DNA of 64,000 nt from Prolixibacteraceae bacterium JC049 (GCA_023369685.1 SACZ01000002.1:806001-870000), one strand, 5' to 3'; shown: positions 56,001 through 62,900, counted from the stretch's first letter. Notes: a model not told the origin generated them from the letters alone. Numbers and translations: made by a program.

Positions 56001-56456
56001 AGTGGGGAGCTTCGAATCGGTATTTTTATCTGCTTCAATATCTATCTCAAAAAAATCAATGGCAAACCTTATAAAATGTTTTTTTCGTGGAACAGTGGTT
56101 TTATCCGGATCCATTAAATCGGCGACAGATGAGAATTCATAAGGCGTAATAACTTTCGTGTAGTTGCTAAGTTTGCTTCCGTGCTTATCATTCAGATCGA
56201 TTTTCTCATTCGCATCATAGAAATCAATAATTATCTGGGCTTTGGAATGATTAGATGCTTTTAGAGCTTCATAAATTGTTAGTTTGTTTCTTTTTTCTTG
56301 GCCGATCTCTTCTGAGATTGCTTTTAGTATAGAATGAACAGCTTCAGCTATTTGTCCTTTTTTAACATAGGGTTTAAGCTTGTTATCCCCTTCTACTGTG
56401 ATTTTGTGGATTAAATATTTTCTGATTCTTTCTGCGTACTCTTTGTTTTGGATCAT
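53043..56456 (-). CDS. Large STAND/NACHT-like NTPase, possible defence protein
   Basis: 1137 aa. Residues 1-200 form a mostly helical N-terminal region with no motif I recognise. Walker A is GHPYSGKTTF (225-234), Walker B is LIINVVDELD (309-318) and a sensor-like NAVIISRLGS follows at 336-345. The remaining 750 residues are helix-rich and low in Cys and Gly, as in a ligand-sensing repeat solenoid. This tripartite layout (effector-like part, P-loop NTPase, long sensor) is that of STAND proteins including bacterial NACHT/NLR-like antiphage proteins. No nuclease or TIR motif is visible. It is a single gene with a terminator. Confidence 0.72.
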   Translation of the reverse strand: MIQNKEYAERIRKYLIHKITVEGDNKLKPYVKKGQIAEAVHSILKAISEEIGQEKRNKLTIYEALKASNHSKAQIIIDFYDANEKIDLNDKHGSKLSNYTKVITPYEFSSVADLMDPDKTTVPRKKHFIRFAIDFFEIDIEADKNTDSKLPTYEYYTSNTIYDFQLILEKLNSAYSKFNPQCDLQKEIHYSFNDNIENNKITANAVPQEVITELLDPNKPSLMVGHPYSGKTTFINYLLKYWQNHYKSNSFIQLPTPIYIELDKDFRSALHESHFIEQYIKNNYLSDIAEGKPLSYISRLLTYSNRFKLIINVVDELDSNQCSLLTQKLRRRNQQNAVIISRLGSNIAQKYIWANTLKLHLPNSNKLYTNSLLTPIRQSAYRYLRDKVINNKIRHCSDSHMKEEDFEATLLNGGKLAYNMLKNRTTLYKADKGSNQSFSDTIKSLCEIEVGHFSENNNTITFHFETIEEQNYLAAQYLSLHFKQSYFNQLAKDTYYLPLMKMLIAFLDDKDPLLTSRIFDYLETKFESINSSHYQYLYFCILSQTTISLGQRFNDKRFDILFQLYLENINKKEESYNLLEALKEIYFQLNDQQQAIESQIIGKLLPTIKDKIENSPETHIFFEFDPIIRALKLYKSSHFLEQLMAQVPSIVKLFIYPKEYNYELIEKKLHIDNKALWTKMNLIPYNIIEKSFNEISTYINPLAINSSPPIITNFVLNLYQYFCSFDFLYSRYKQLVSKIPALSEYEIRLNSQAITEELIKLTQMLSSLLANEVVSTSSSTKQKEGFLKQIREILRLASNEFIQKKDTLFNSLPVELYRAFSRVGHPCIKTAIAFLVRKDIQLDLDFFSEAHIEELIRKIEKFETAQANKDRLLFTLFLVDARNRGINYIELPRYVEKVAGLLTDKGYNSNNKLLQKLGELATIDNTKWAFLDAFFDKLNNTKNLSTEALTILLANSNFHDEQFWSKISDLCSNSNLYTQLVDILNNENLYKNIKNIKHLSNNWTRFTTHFNTPVSTDFANAVFKLLYYSKKHSAAIPLSIATKIKQLDIFSHLDEVTRIILICLYENLGWKFPMKHIEEIDENSLLQSKEFTSRMLIFSSSELTSLESVLPTKVLTRLCEHAKEKLNFENIELPDIK

Positions 56457-56473
56457 ATTGCTGGCGTTAGTAT

Positions 56474-56519
56474 TTCAGGAAATTAAAGAAATTGAGGAAA
56501 TGTTCAGGAAATTAAGGAA
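56474..56519. repeat. Direct repeat upstream of the NTPase gene
   Basis: Two copies of ttcaggaaattaa(a/g)gaa, starting at 56474 and 56503 (29 bp apart, one mismatch), within 65 bp of the start codon. A small palindrome atttcat/atgaaat follows. Candidate operator. Confidence 0.5.
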
Positions 56520-56683
56520 TTTCATAAAAATATGAAATAAAAAACTGTTTTTTCCATGCTGAAACTGTTGCTAATAGCTGGTTCCGGCATTTCCTGTTCT
56601 AATTCTGGTTTTTCCAATTTTTCTACTTTCTAGCCAGAACATTAACCACTAACTATGTACTGACAATGATGATCTATTGCATT

Positions 56684-56880
56684 AATAAGCCACTTGAATC
56701 AGAGCTTATTTTTCAAGATTCATAGATCTGTAAACATTCTCGAAACAGAGCGGCGGTAAGATAATCGTTGAAGGAAAGGCAATTTGATTGCTTACCTGCT
56801 GCTCTCCTTTCCTTTCCGAAATTTTTATGCCCGCATCAGCGGGGAAAGTAATCGCACTTCCAGTGTGAACTGGGAGCGCT
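56684..56880 (+). other. Structured leader region upstream of the lipoprotein gene
   Basis: Four potential helices in about 200 bases: aataagc/gcttatt (56684-56710), gagcggcggtaag with cttacctgctgctc (56748-56760/56791-56804), cccgc-atca-gcggg (56830-56843), and cttccagt-gtga-actgggag (56857-56876). It is richer in G+C than its surroundings. It may be a 5' leader or a small RNA. An in-frame upstream extension of the lipoprotein over this region is not supported by a signal peptide. Confidence 0.4.
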
Positions 56881-56906
56881 ATGTGAAATCTTTAAATCAT
56901 AAAACC

Positions 56907-57152
56907 ATGAAAAATTCTATATTAAAATTTGTCGTTTTTGTATTTGTTCTTTCAGTAACAATTATTGGTTGTTCCGATGACAACGGAGCCGAGTTGAAAA
57001 AAGATTCCCAGCTATTGGAAAAAAATGATCTGCTGAAGAAGGCGGATGTCGACGTGGATGAGGAGTTAGTTCCTGATACAACTAAAATAGAGGGTGGATC
57101 TATTCAAGAAGAGGTCTTGTATACTCGCAAGGAGCGAAATGCAAGACGATAG
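56907..57152 (+). CDS. Small lipoprotein, tandem copy 1
   Basis: 81 aa from the ATG at 56907 (MKNSILKFVVFVFVL). The lipobox is VTIIGCSDD (Cys near residue 22). The mature part is charged: LKKDSQLLEKNDLLKKAD, then VDEELVPDTTKIEGG and a basic tail TRKERNARR. It is 81% identical over its whole length to the gene at 57293 (66 of 81 residues). Not recognised; Cys at the lipobox is the only one. It ends at its own terminator. Confidence 0.78.
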   Translation: MKNSILKFVVFVFVLSVTIIGCSDDNGAELKKDSQLLEKNDLLKKADVDVDEELVPDTTKIEGGSIQEEVLYTRKERNARR

Positions 57153-57167
57153 AAATATTAGGATTAA

Positions 57168-57193
57168 AAAAAGAGCAGAAATGCTCTTTTTTT
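57168..57193 (+). terminator. Intrinsic terminator after lipoprotein copy 1
   Basis: Perfect 10-base stem (aaaaagagca / tgctcttttt), 4-base loop, seven or more T. Confidence 0.9.
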
Positions 57194-57292
57194 AATTGTT
57201 GAATGATTTTTTGTTATGTGTATTGTCATTATGTTTATATAGAAATTAATTTAAGAACTATAAATACATGAAATCAAAAAAAAATTAAACAG

Positions 57293-57538
57293 ATGAAAAA
57301 GAATGTACTTCGATTAATGGCAATGGTATTTGTTCTTTCAGTGACAATTATTGGCTGTTCCGATAACAACGGAGCCGAATTGAAAAAAGATTCCAAACTA
57401 TTGGAAAAAAATGATTTGCTGAAGAAGGCGGACTTAGAGTGGGATGAGGAGCTCGTTCCTGATACAACTAAAATAGAGGGTGGATGTATTCAAGAAGAGG
57501 TGTCGTATACTCGCAAGGAGCGAAATGCAAGACGATAA
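57293..57538 (+). CDS. Small lipoprotein, tandem copy 2
   Basis: 81 aa with the same layout: signal MKKNVLRLMAMVFVLSVTII, lipobox GCSDN, repeat of the charged region LKKDSKLLEKNDLLKKAD, and the tail GGCIQEEVSYTRKERNARR. The C-terminal 8 residues (RKERNARR) are identical to copy 1, while the signal peptide has changed most. A new Cys replaces Ser in the GGC motif. The flanking DNA also resembles copy 1 (ending 'attaaaaaaagag'), so this is a recent local duplication. Confidence 0.78.
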   Translation: MKKNVLRLMAMVFVLSVTIIGCSDNNGAELKKDSKLLEKNDLLKKADLEWDEELVPDTTKIEGGCIQEEVSYTRKERNARR

Positions 57539-57553
57539 GAATATTGGGATTAA

Positions 57554-57752
57554 AAAAAGAGGCTGTTCCTAAAGTTTCTTTATAATTGTTTGAACTTACG
57601 ATTTGTAAGTCACCACTTGGTTTATCACCCCTAAATCCCCTAAAGGGGACTTAAACCTCCTCTTTAGGGGAGGTTTGGAGGGGGTAGACGAAAGTAGATT
57701 ATAAACTGAAAGTTTGATTTCAAGTGCTTTTATTTTTTGACAGCCCCTTTTT
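57554..57752. mobile_element. MITE-like or REP-like element inside a split terminator
   Basis: Outer arms aaaaagaggctgtt (57554-57567) and gacagccccttttt (57739-57752) are nearly complementary, like a terminator stem. Within them lie second arms aaagtttc-tttataat (57571-57586) and attataaactgaaagttt (57698-57715), and a central palindrome set: cccctaaa/tttagggg (57628-57635/57663-57670) and aaacctcc/ggaggttt (57653-57660/57669-57676). No coding frame. Probably a small non-autonomous element inserted into the terminator of lipoprotein copy 2. Confidence 0.5.
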
Positions 57753-57829
57753 GTAGAAGTTAAGTGATTATTTTATATTTAAATTAGAGGGAATGATTGC
57801 ACTCTCTCTAAATATTAAAAACCAAAGCA

Positions 57830-59632
57830 ATGCTAAAGAAGTTAATTCCTCTAATCCTATTATCTGTTTCTTATATTACTGTTTTTGCAAAACATTCAAT
57901 AGAAGAGATCGATAGAATGATAAACACTGGTGTTATTGAATTCTTTCAGACTAAGAATAGCAATAATGCTTCTTTAACCTTTAAAAAGGCATTGAAGTTT
58001 AGTTCTGAGATAAATGACACTCCTTTAATAGTTAAAAGTCTGAATAATCTGGGGATGATATCCATTTATGATAAAAAGTATAAGAATGGGCTTAATTATT
58101 ATCAACAAGCATTAGATCTGATTTCCGAGAAGAATAGTAATCCTCGATTTATTGCTCTTTTAGGAATTGGTCAGGCCAAATCGCGTTTGGGTGATTATGC
58201 TGGGGCATTTAATCATTTTTCGATGGTGGCTGAGAGTGCATTGATGTACGATCGAGAGATAACGATTTGCTCTTGTTATAACGAAATGGGAATTATTAAA
58301 AAGACCCAGAAGAGGTATGGAGATGCTTTGCATTATTTCAAAAAGTATTTTGAGATCAAGAAGAAGCAACATAATACGAAGGGAGTTGCTAGAGCTTACA
58401 ATAATATCGGAGATACTTATAAAGAGATGGAGCAGTTGGATTCAGCTATGGTCTATTATCGGAAATCATTGGCACTGAAAAATAAGATTGGCAACAAGCG
58501 GTTAATTGCTTCTACGCTTCATAATATGGCAGAGGTGCAGTTTCGGCTGGGGCAAGTAAATGAAGCCAAGCAGAATTTAAAAGAGGTGTTAGCAACCCGA
58601 GAGAAGATGGGTGATAGTCAGGGAGTGGTTTCTTCTTTGCTGGTGTTGGCGCAGATTGCAGTGGCACAAAACAATTATACAAAAGCAGAACAGCTGCTAA
58701 GTAGAGCTGAAAAAATAGCATTGCAAATAAACCATTTGGCTCTAAAAAAACGGTTATACGAACAACAAAAAGAGGTATATGCCCAACAAGGGAAGCTGAA
58801 GTTGGCTTTGGCCTATTATAAAAAGTTTAGCCAGGTAAAAGATTCGGTTTTCAATATCGAAGCATCTAAAAATATTCAACGTTTGGAAGTGGTGCATGAA
58901 ACCAAACAGAAAGAGCAGCAGATAAAACTATTGAATGTTGAAAATGAGAATAAAGCACAAGAGAATAGATACATGAGACTGGCACTTGTTGCTGTTTTCA
59001 TTGTTTTTGTGGCACTTGTCATTATTTCAAGGCAATTTCAGCGCAGTAAACTATTGAAAGAGCGTATTAGTGGTCAAAACCAAGAGAGCACACGGTTGGC
59101 CCGAGAGTTGCACGATAGTGTAAGCGGTGACCTAACAGTGTTATGGCGCCAAATGGAAAAAGAGTACCCCAATGAACCCATTGTTGATGAGTTGAGCAAG
59201 GTGGCCGAGAAAGTAAGAGGTGTATCTCATCAGCTTAATGTACAGGTGATTGCAAAACAGGAGTTTAGGGCGGCACTAGCCGACTCGCTTCGACTTAAAT
59301 TCTGGCCCGAAGGTGTTGATTTGCAAATACATGTTCCCAAGAATTTTAGGATAGACGACTATCATAAAAAGGTGAATTTAATACGCATTGCTCAGGAGCT
59401 AACCACTAATTCGTTGAAGCATTCTGAAGCTACTCGTATAGAGTTAACGTTTGAACAAAGGCAAAAGAAGATATTCATGATGTACATTGATAACGGTGTG
59501 GGAATGGATAGAGATGTTGTTGCAAAAGGCAATGGATGGGCTAATATAGAGGCGCGTGTGTCATTTTTACTGGGAAAAATGGTCTTAAAAACTGCCAAAG
59601 GAGAAGGCTTCCACTTCGAACTAACGGTATAA
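57830..59632 (+). CDS. TPR sensor histidine kinase, NarL-type
   Basis: 600 aa. Signal peptide (to about residue 20), about seven TPR units (about 45-340), a short coiled linker, a membrane helix (382-400), and a cytoplasmic kinase core with ARELHDSVSGDL (His at 428, the HisKA_3 type) and HATPase motifs RIAQELTTNSLKHS, DNGVGMD and GNGWANIEARV. Kinases of this kind pair with LuxR/NarL-type response regulators. Such a regulator is coded convergently at 60149-60802, the likely partner. The periplasmic TPR part is the expected sensor. Confidence 0.92.
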   Translation: MLKKLIPLILLSVSYITVFAKHSIEEIDRMINTGVIEFFQTKNSNNASLTFKKALKFSSEINDTPLIVKSLNNLGMISIYDKKYKNGLNYYQQALDLISEKNSNPRFIALLGIGQAKSRLGDYAGAFNHFSMVAESALMYDREITICSCYNEMGIIKKTQKRYGDALHYFKKYFEIKKKQHNTKGVARAYNNIGDTYKEMEQLDSAMVYYRKSLALKNKIGNKRLIASTLHNMAEVQFRLGQVNEAKQNLKEVLATREKMGDSQGVVSSLLVLAQIAVAQNNYTKAEQLLSRAEKIALQINHLALKKRLYEQQKEVYAQQGKLKLALAYYKKFSQVKDSVFNIEASKNIQRLEVVHETKQKEQQIKLLNVENENKAQENRYMRLALVAVFIVFVALVIISRQFQRSKLLKERISGQNQESTRLARELHDSVSGDLTVLWRQMEKEYPNEPIVDELSKVAEKVRGVSHQLNVQVIAKQEFRAALADSLRLKFWPEGVDLQIHVPKNFRIDDYHKKVNLIRIAQELTTNSLKHSEATRIELTFEQRQKKIFMMYIDNGVGMDRDVVAKGNGWANIEARVSFLLGKMVLKTAKGEGFHFELTV

Positions 59633-59640
59633 AGTTTTCT

Positions 59641-60104
59641 GCTACCGCCCAATAGTGCTACCGCTATAGCTAGCGCAGATTTGCAATCTGTGCTCCTTGG
59701 TATACGATTATTTTATCCAACTAATCAAGCCACACGAAGGGATTCGTGCGGGAGCAAATGAAAATACTTCCAGATGTCTTAAATAATGCTACCGCGCGAA
59801 TCTTTCGCGTGGTTCTTTTTCACCTTTAGTACTTTTCCCTATAGCTAGCGCAGGTTTGCAATCTGTGCTCCTTGGAACTTTGCCTATTTTATCTAATTAA
59901 TCAAGCCACACTAAAGGATGTGCGGCAGCAAATGAAAATACTCCCAGATGTCTTAAATAGTGCTACCGCGCGAATCTTTCGCGTGGTTCTTTTTCACCTT
60001 TAGTACTTTTCCCTACAGCTAGCGCAGATTTGCAATCTGTGCTCCTTGGTATGCGATTATTTTATCCAACTAATTAAGCCACACGAAGGGATTTGTGCGG
60101 TAGC
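59641..60104. repeat. REP-like palindrome cluster, three units
   Basis: Three units of about 175 bp, each with an A palindrome (gctagcgcagatttgcaatc...: 59669-59694, 59844-59870, 60018-60044), a B palindrome (59729-59755, 59905-59929, 60078-60104) and a C palindrome (59788-59812, 59962-59986). B is the inverted, mutated form of C (ccacacgaagg versus ccgcgcgaatc). Short imperfect stems with conserved heads such as GCTA are typical REP sequences mobilised by RAYT-type transposases. No RAYT gene is in the window. The region holds no genes. Confidence 0.8.
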
Positions 60105-60148
60105 AAATTCTTCCTTTTTCTGATTCCTTTCTCCCGTTTCCTATTTCC

Positions 60149-60802
60149 CTACTTCGAAGTACGGTACCAAAAGGCGCGTACACCATCTTTACTCTTTAAG
60201 CTAAGTTTTTTGTAGATGTGAGTAATGTGTTTTTTTAGTGTGGTAACATGTATATTCATCATGTCGGCCAGCTCTTCATTATTGCTTTGCTCGTTTTCAG
60301 CAATATTCTGAACCACCCTTTTTTCGGTTTGGGTAAGAGCACTCTCTTTTTCAAAATCGGTGCAAAAAAATCGATCTTCGGTATCATTTATAGCCCTTTT
60401 GTGCTTAAGGTACGATTCCGACTCATAGAACTGCAACGAGTTGTTTTGCACAACCGTTAAAACAGTGCGAATAAGCTCTTCTTCTTCCACGTCCTTGTTT
60501 AGGTAAGAGGTAAATTGGGCACTTCTGACATTTTTTAGAATACCACTATCGTTGTGACTGGTATAGGCAATGGCTTTAAAGTCTCTTTTTTGTCTCACTT
60601 CTCGAATGAAATCAATACCATTCTCTTTATTGTTGTATTGTAGGTCAATCAGCACCAGATCAATGGTATTCACCATTATATCCTTCAGTGCTTTCGATGG
60701 ATAAGTAAATGTTTTTATTTCGGCATTGGGAAATAACGACGAAAGAACTTCGCTGTTGGTTTTTCTTAGGGGAGGGTGATCATCGATTACAATTATTTTC
60801 AT
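60149..60802 (-). CDS. LuxR/NarL-type response regulator
   Basis: 217 aa from the ATG at 60802 (MKIIVIDDHPPLRK); earlier in-frame codons lie upstream but are not conserved. Receiver: D7/D8 pair, phospho-acceptor D53 in VLIDLQYNN, Lys in SYLNKD. A linker leads to a LuxR-type HTH at about 155-217: ALTQTEKRVVQNIAENEQSNNEEL and HVTTLKKHITHIYKKL. Convergent with the TPR kinase and divergent from the LytTR gene. Probably the kinase partner. Confidence 0.9.
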   Translation of the reverse strand: MKIIVIDDHPPLRKTNSEVLSSLFPNAEIKTFTYPSKALKDIMVNTIDLVLIDLQYNNKENGIDFIREVRQKRDFKAIAYTSHNDSGILKNVRSAQFTSYLNKDVEEEELIRTVLTVVQNNSLQFYESESYLKHKRAINDTEDRFFCTDFEKESALTQTEKRVVQNIAENEQSNNEELADMMNIHVTTLKKHITHIYKKLSLKSKDGVRAFWYRTSK

Positions 60803-61040
60803 GCTAAATGAAGTTGAGACATTATCTGATTTGAAAGGTAGATAAAAAAATAGTTCCCACACAGTATAAAAATGTTTTTGTTATCATAATCAATTTTGAT
60901 TGGATAAAGGGATGCTACGGGTGGATAAATAATTGAGTCTGAAAATTGGAATAAGGCAAAAATGCTACTAAGTAGTATGGTTTTTAGGTGGGCAATTCTG
61001 GATTTTTGAGGTGGAGTTTTAACCTTTAAATAAGCAGACT
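60803..61040. other. Divergent promoter region of two regulator genes
   Basis: 238 bp between the NarL-type and the LytTR regulator genes, which are transcribed away from each other. No long repeat or RNA motif is visible. Confidence 0.4.
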
Positions 61041-61766
61041 ATGGGAACTTATCTAATTGCAAGCACTAATAGAGAATTTATCCAGAATTTAAGTGATAAC
61101 TTGATGGTGTTGGACACGGAAAGTATTGTGTGTAAAGCCGAATTAGGTAGTGAAGTGGTTGAGCAGTGGGACAAGTATCAGCCCGATATGGTTTTTATTG
61201 ATATGAACCTGGGAGATGAAGTAGTGGAGGGAGTATTTGCAAGTTTAAATGGCGTAGTAAACCCACCAATGATTGTAGTAATTGCCGAAACTAATACATA
61301 CGCGAAGTGTGCTTTCGAGAATAACGCAGCCGATTACCTACTAAAGCCTGTCAGAAAGGATGTGCTTTCGGTAGTATTAAGTCGATTAAGTGCTATGAAT
61401 GATAATGAACAAGTACAATTGGTCGATAAAGCAGCCTCGAAAAAACGTTTCAGAATAAATACCAGAGAGGGCTTCAATGTGTTTAAAGCCGAAGATGTGC
61501 TCTATTGTTTGGCCGATAGAAACTATACAACTGTTATGCTTATTGATGGAACAAGCTTGTTTACAGCCAACACATTGAGTTGTGTTACCAAAGATTTTCC
61601 AAAAGATTTGTTCTTTAGAGTAGGGCGCTCAGCAGTAATCAATATCGACTATCTGAAAGAAGTAAGTCGCAAAAAGAAAGAGTGTGTGCTAAGGTGCAAC
61701 GACAAAAGCTACAAATTGCCCATTTCGCTAAATAAAGTGCAGGAGCTTTGTGAGATCTTGTATTAA
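61041..61766 (+). CDS. LytTR-type response regulator with degenerate receiver
   Basis: 241 aa. The receiver-like N-terminus has an Asp at the phospho-acceptor position (D54 in VFIDMNLGDE) and Lys in DYLLKPV, but the usual acidic pair is replaced by IASTNRE, so normal phosphorylation is doubtful. A LytTR DNA-binding domain occupies about 140-241 (FRINTREGFNVFKAEDVLYCLADRN, FFRVGRSAVINIDYLKEV). Such proteins commonly bind direct repeats. It is divergent from the LuxR-type gene, and no kinase of the LytS type lies nearby. Confidence 0.9.
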   Translation: MGTYLIASTNREFIQNLSDNLMVLDTESIVCKAELGSEVVEQWDKYQPDMVFIDMNLGDEVVEGVFASLNGVVNPPMIVVIAETNTYAKCAFENNAADYLLKPVRKDVLSVVLSRLSAMNDNEQVQLVDKAASKKRFRINTREGFNVFKAEDVLYCLADRNYTTVMLIDGTSLFTANTLSCVTKDFPKDLFFRVGRSAVINIDYLKEVSRKKKECVLRCNDKSYKLPISLNKVQELCEILY

Positions 61767-61793
61767 ATATATCCCTAATTACTCCCCAATAAT

Positions 61794-62005
61794 GCTACTG
61801 CGCGAACCCTTCGCGTGGTGCTTTTTAACCATTCAACTTTTCATTTTTAATATTTATTGCTAGCGCAAATTTGCAATCTGTGCTCCTCAAATACAACATG
61901 GTTAATTTAATAGTTGGTTTAGCCACACAAAAGGATTTGTGCGGCAGCAAATGAAAATAGTCCCAAATCTCTCCAATAATGCTACCGCGCGAATCATTCG
62001 CGTGG
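61794..62005. repeat. REP-like palindrome cluster, second site
   Basis: A further diverged unit: C-type palindromes at 61794-61818 and 61981-62005, an A-type at 61859-61885 and a B-type at 61922-61948, in the same order as the cluster at 59.6-60.1 kb. It lies between the LytTR gene and tRNA-Leu. Confidence 0.78.
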
Positions 62006-62034
62006 TACTTTTCCACCTACAAAATTTAGGGCAT

Positions 62035-62069
62035 AAAAAAAGCCCCTGCAAAATTTGCAGGAGCTTTTT
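62035..62069 (-). terminator. Terminator of tRNA-Leu
   Basis: aaaaagc...gcttttt around an inner stem cctgca/tgcagg. The A-run gives a U-tract on the minus strand about 10-20 bases after the tRNA 3' end. Confidence 0.8.
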
Positions 62070-62078
62070 CTCGATTTG

Positions 62079-62162
62079 TACCCGGGGCGGGAATCGAACC
62101 CGCACTCTGTTGCCAGAACTGGATTTTGAATCCAGCGCGTCTACCAATTCCGCCACCCGGGC
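62079..62162 (-). tRNA. tRNA-Leu (anticodon CAA)
   Basis: 84 nt on the minus strand. Acceptor arm gcccggg (62156-62162) pairs with the 3' cccgggt (one G-U at 1-72) and is followed by discriminator A. The anticodon loop is TTCAAAA in a CTGGA/TCCAG stem, giving CAA (reads UUG). A long variable arm (ttctggcaacagag) marks it as a class II tRNA. T-arm GCGGGTTCGATTCCCGC. The CCA end is not coded. Confidence 0.97.
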
Positions 62163-62179
62163 GGTTGTTAAATGCGTTG

Positions 62180-62210
62180 CAAAAGTAAGCGATTGTTTGT
62201 TCTTTGCAAA
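62180..62210 (-). promoter_or_regulatory. tRNA-Leu promoter
   Basis: On the minus strand TTTG (62207-62210), 19 bases, TACTTTTG (62180-62187), a good match to the Bacteroidota consensus 18 bases upstream of the tRNA 5' end. Confidence 0.7.
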
Positions 62211-62321
62211 TATTTAGGCAAAATATTTTTCAAAAAAATGCACTTTTTCTCAAAGCTCAATTCTGCTCTTTTAATCCTAAATCTCTTTTCTTATTTTTAA
62301 CCAGTACATTAAACCGCCTGA

Positions 62322-62900
62322 ATGAACCCGAAAGATCAAAAATTGCTGGAAGCCCTTAAAAAAGGAAATATTCCTGTCTTCGAATCAATCTTCCGAAGCT
62401 ACTATCCCAATTTATGCCATTTTGCATTTCAATATGTACAAGACAAGGCGGTGGCCGAGAATGTGGTTCAGGAAACTTTTGTGCGTATTTGGGAAAACCG
62501 ATCTACCATTATAATTTCGAAATCCATTCAGAATTACTTGTTGGAAATGGTAAAGAATAGGTGTTTGAATTACTTGGAACATGCATCGGTTCGAAGAAAA
62601 TATGCCGAGAAAGTACGTAGCAAAGTAACTATTGAACGAAAAGAAAGTCAGGACATCCAATTCTTCGAGGTGGGTTTAAGTGAGAAAATTCAAACTAGTA
62701 TTGAAGCATTACCCGAAAAGAGGCAGCAAATATTCAGAATGTGCAAACAAGATGGATTGTCATATAAGCAGGTGGCTGAAAAGTTGGGTGTGTCGGTAAA
62801 AACTGTTGAGAATCATATGGGATTAGCCCTTAAAGAGCTACGCCAATCGTTGAAAGAATATAAAAACCACTTCCTGCTCTTCTCATTATTTCAAGAGTAA
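62322..62900 (+). CDS. FecI-like ECF sigma factor
   Basis: 192 aa. Region 2: FESIFRSYYPNLCHFAFQYV ... AENVVQETFVRIWENR; region 4: LPEKRQQIFRMCKQDGLSYKQVAEKLGVSVKTVENHM (the HTH is VAEKLGVSVKTVENHM). It is the Bacteroidota RpoE-70 type that pairs with a FecR-like anti-sigma factor and usually drives TonB receptor/SusCD-type genes. The FecR gene starts 122 bp downstream after a hairpin. A TonB receptor gene may lie to the right of the window. Confidence 0.93.
   Translation: MNPKDQKLLEALKKGNIPVFESIFRSYYPNLCHFAFQYVQDKAVAENVVQETFVRIWENRSTIIISKSIQNYLLEMVKNRCLNYLEHASVRRKYAEKVRSKVTIERKESQDIQFFEVGLSEKIQTSIEALPEKRQQIFRMCKQDGLSYKQVAEKLGVSVKTVENHMGLALKELRQSLKEYKNHFLLFSLFQE

Noticed and set aside
56784-56906. 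Longer N-terminus of lipoprotein copy 1
   Set aside because: The lipoprotein signal would be internal; copy 2 starts at the same place as the ATG at 56907; the DNA here forms RNA-like hairpins.
59641-60104. CRISPR array
   Set aside because: The repeat unit is 175 bp, contains imperfect palindromes, and the 'spacers' are also repeated; this is a REP cluster.
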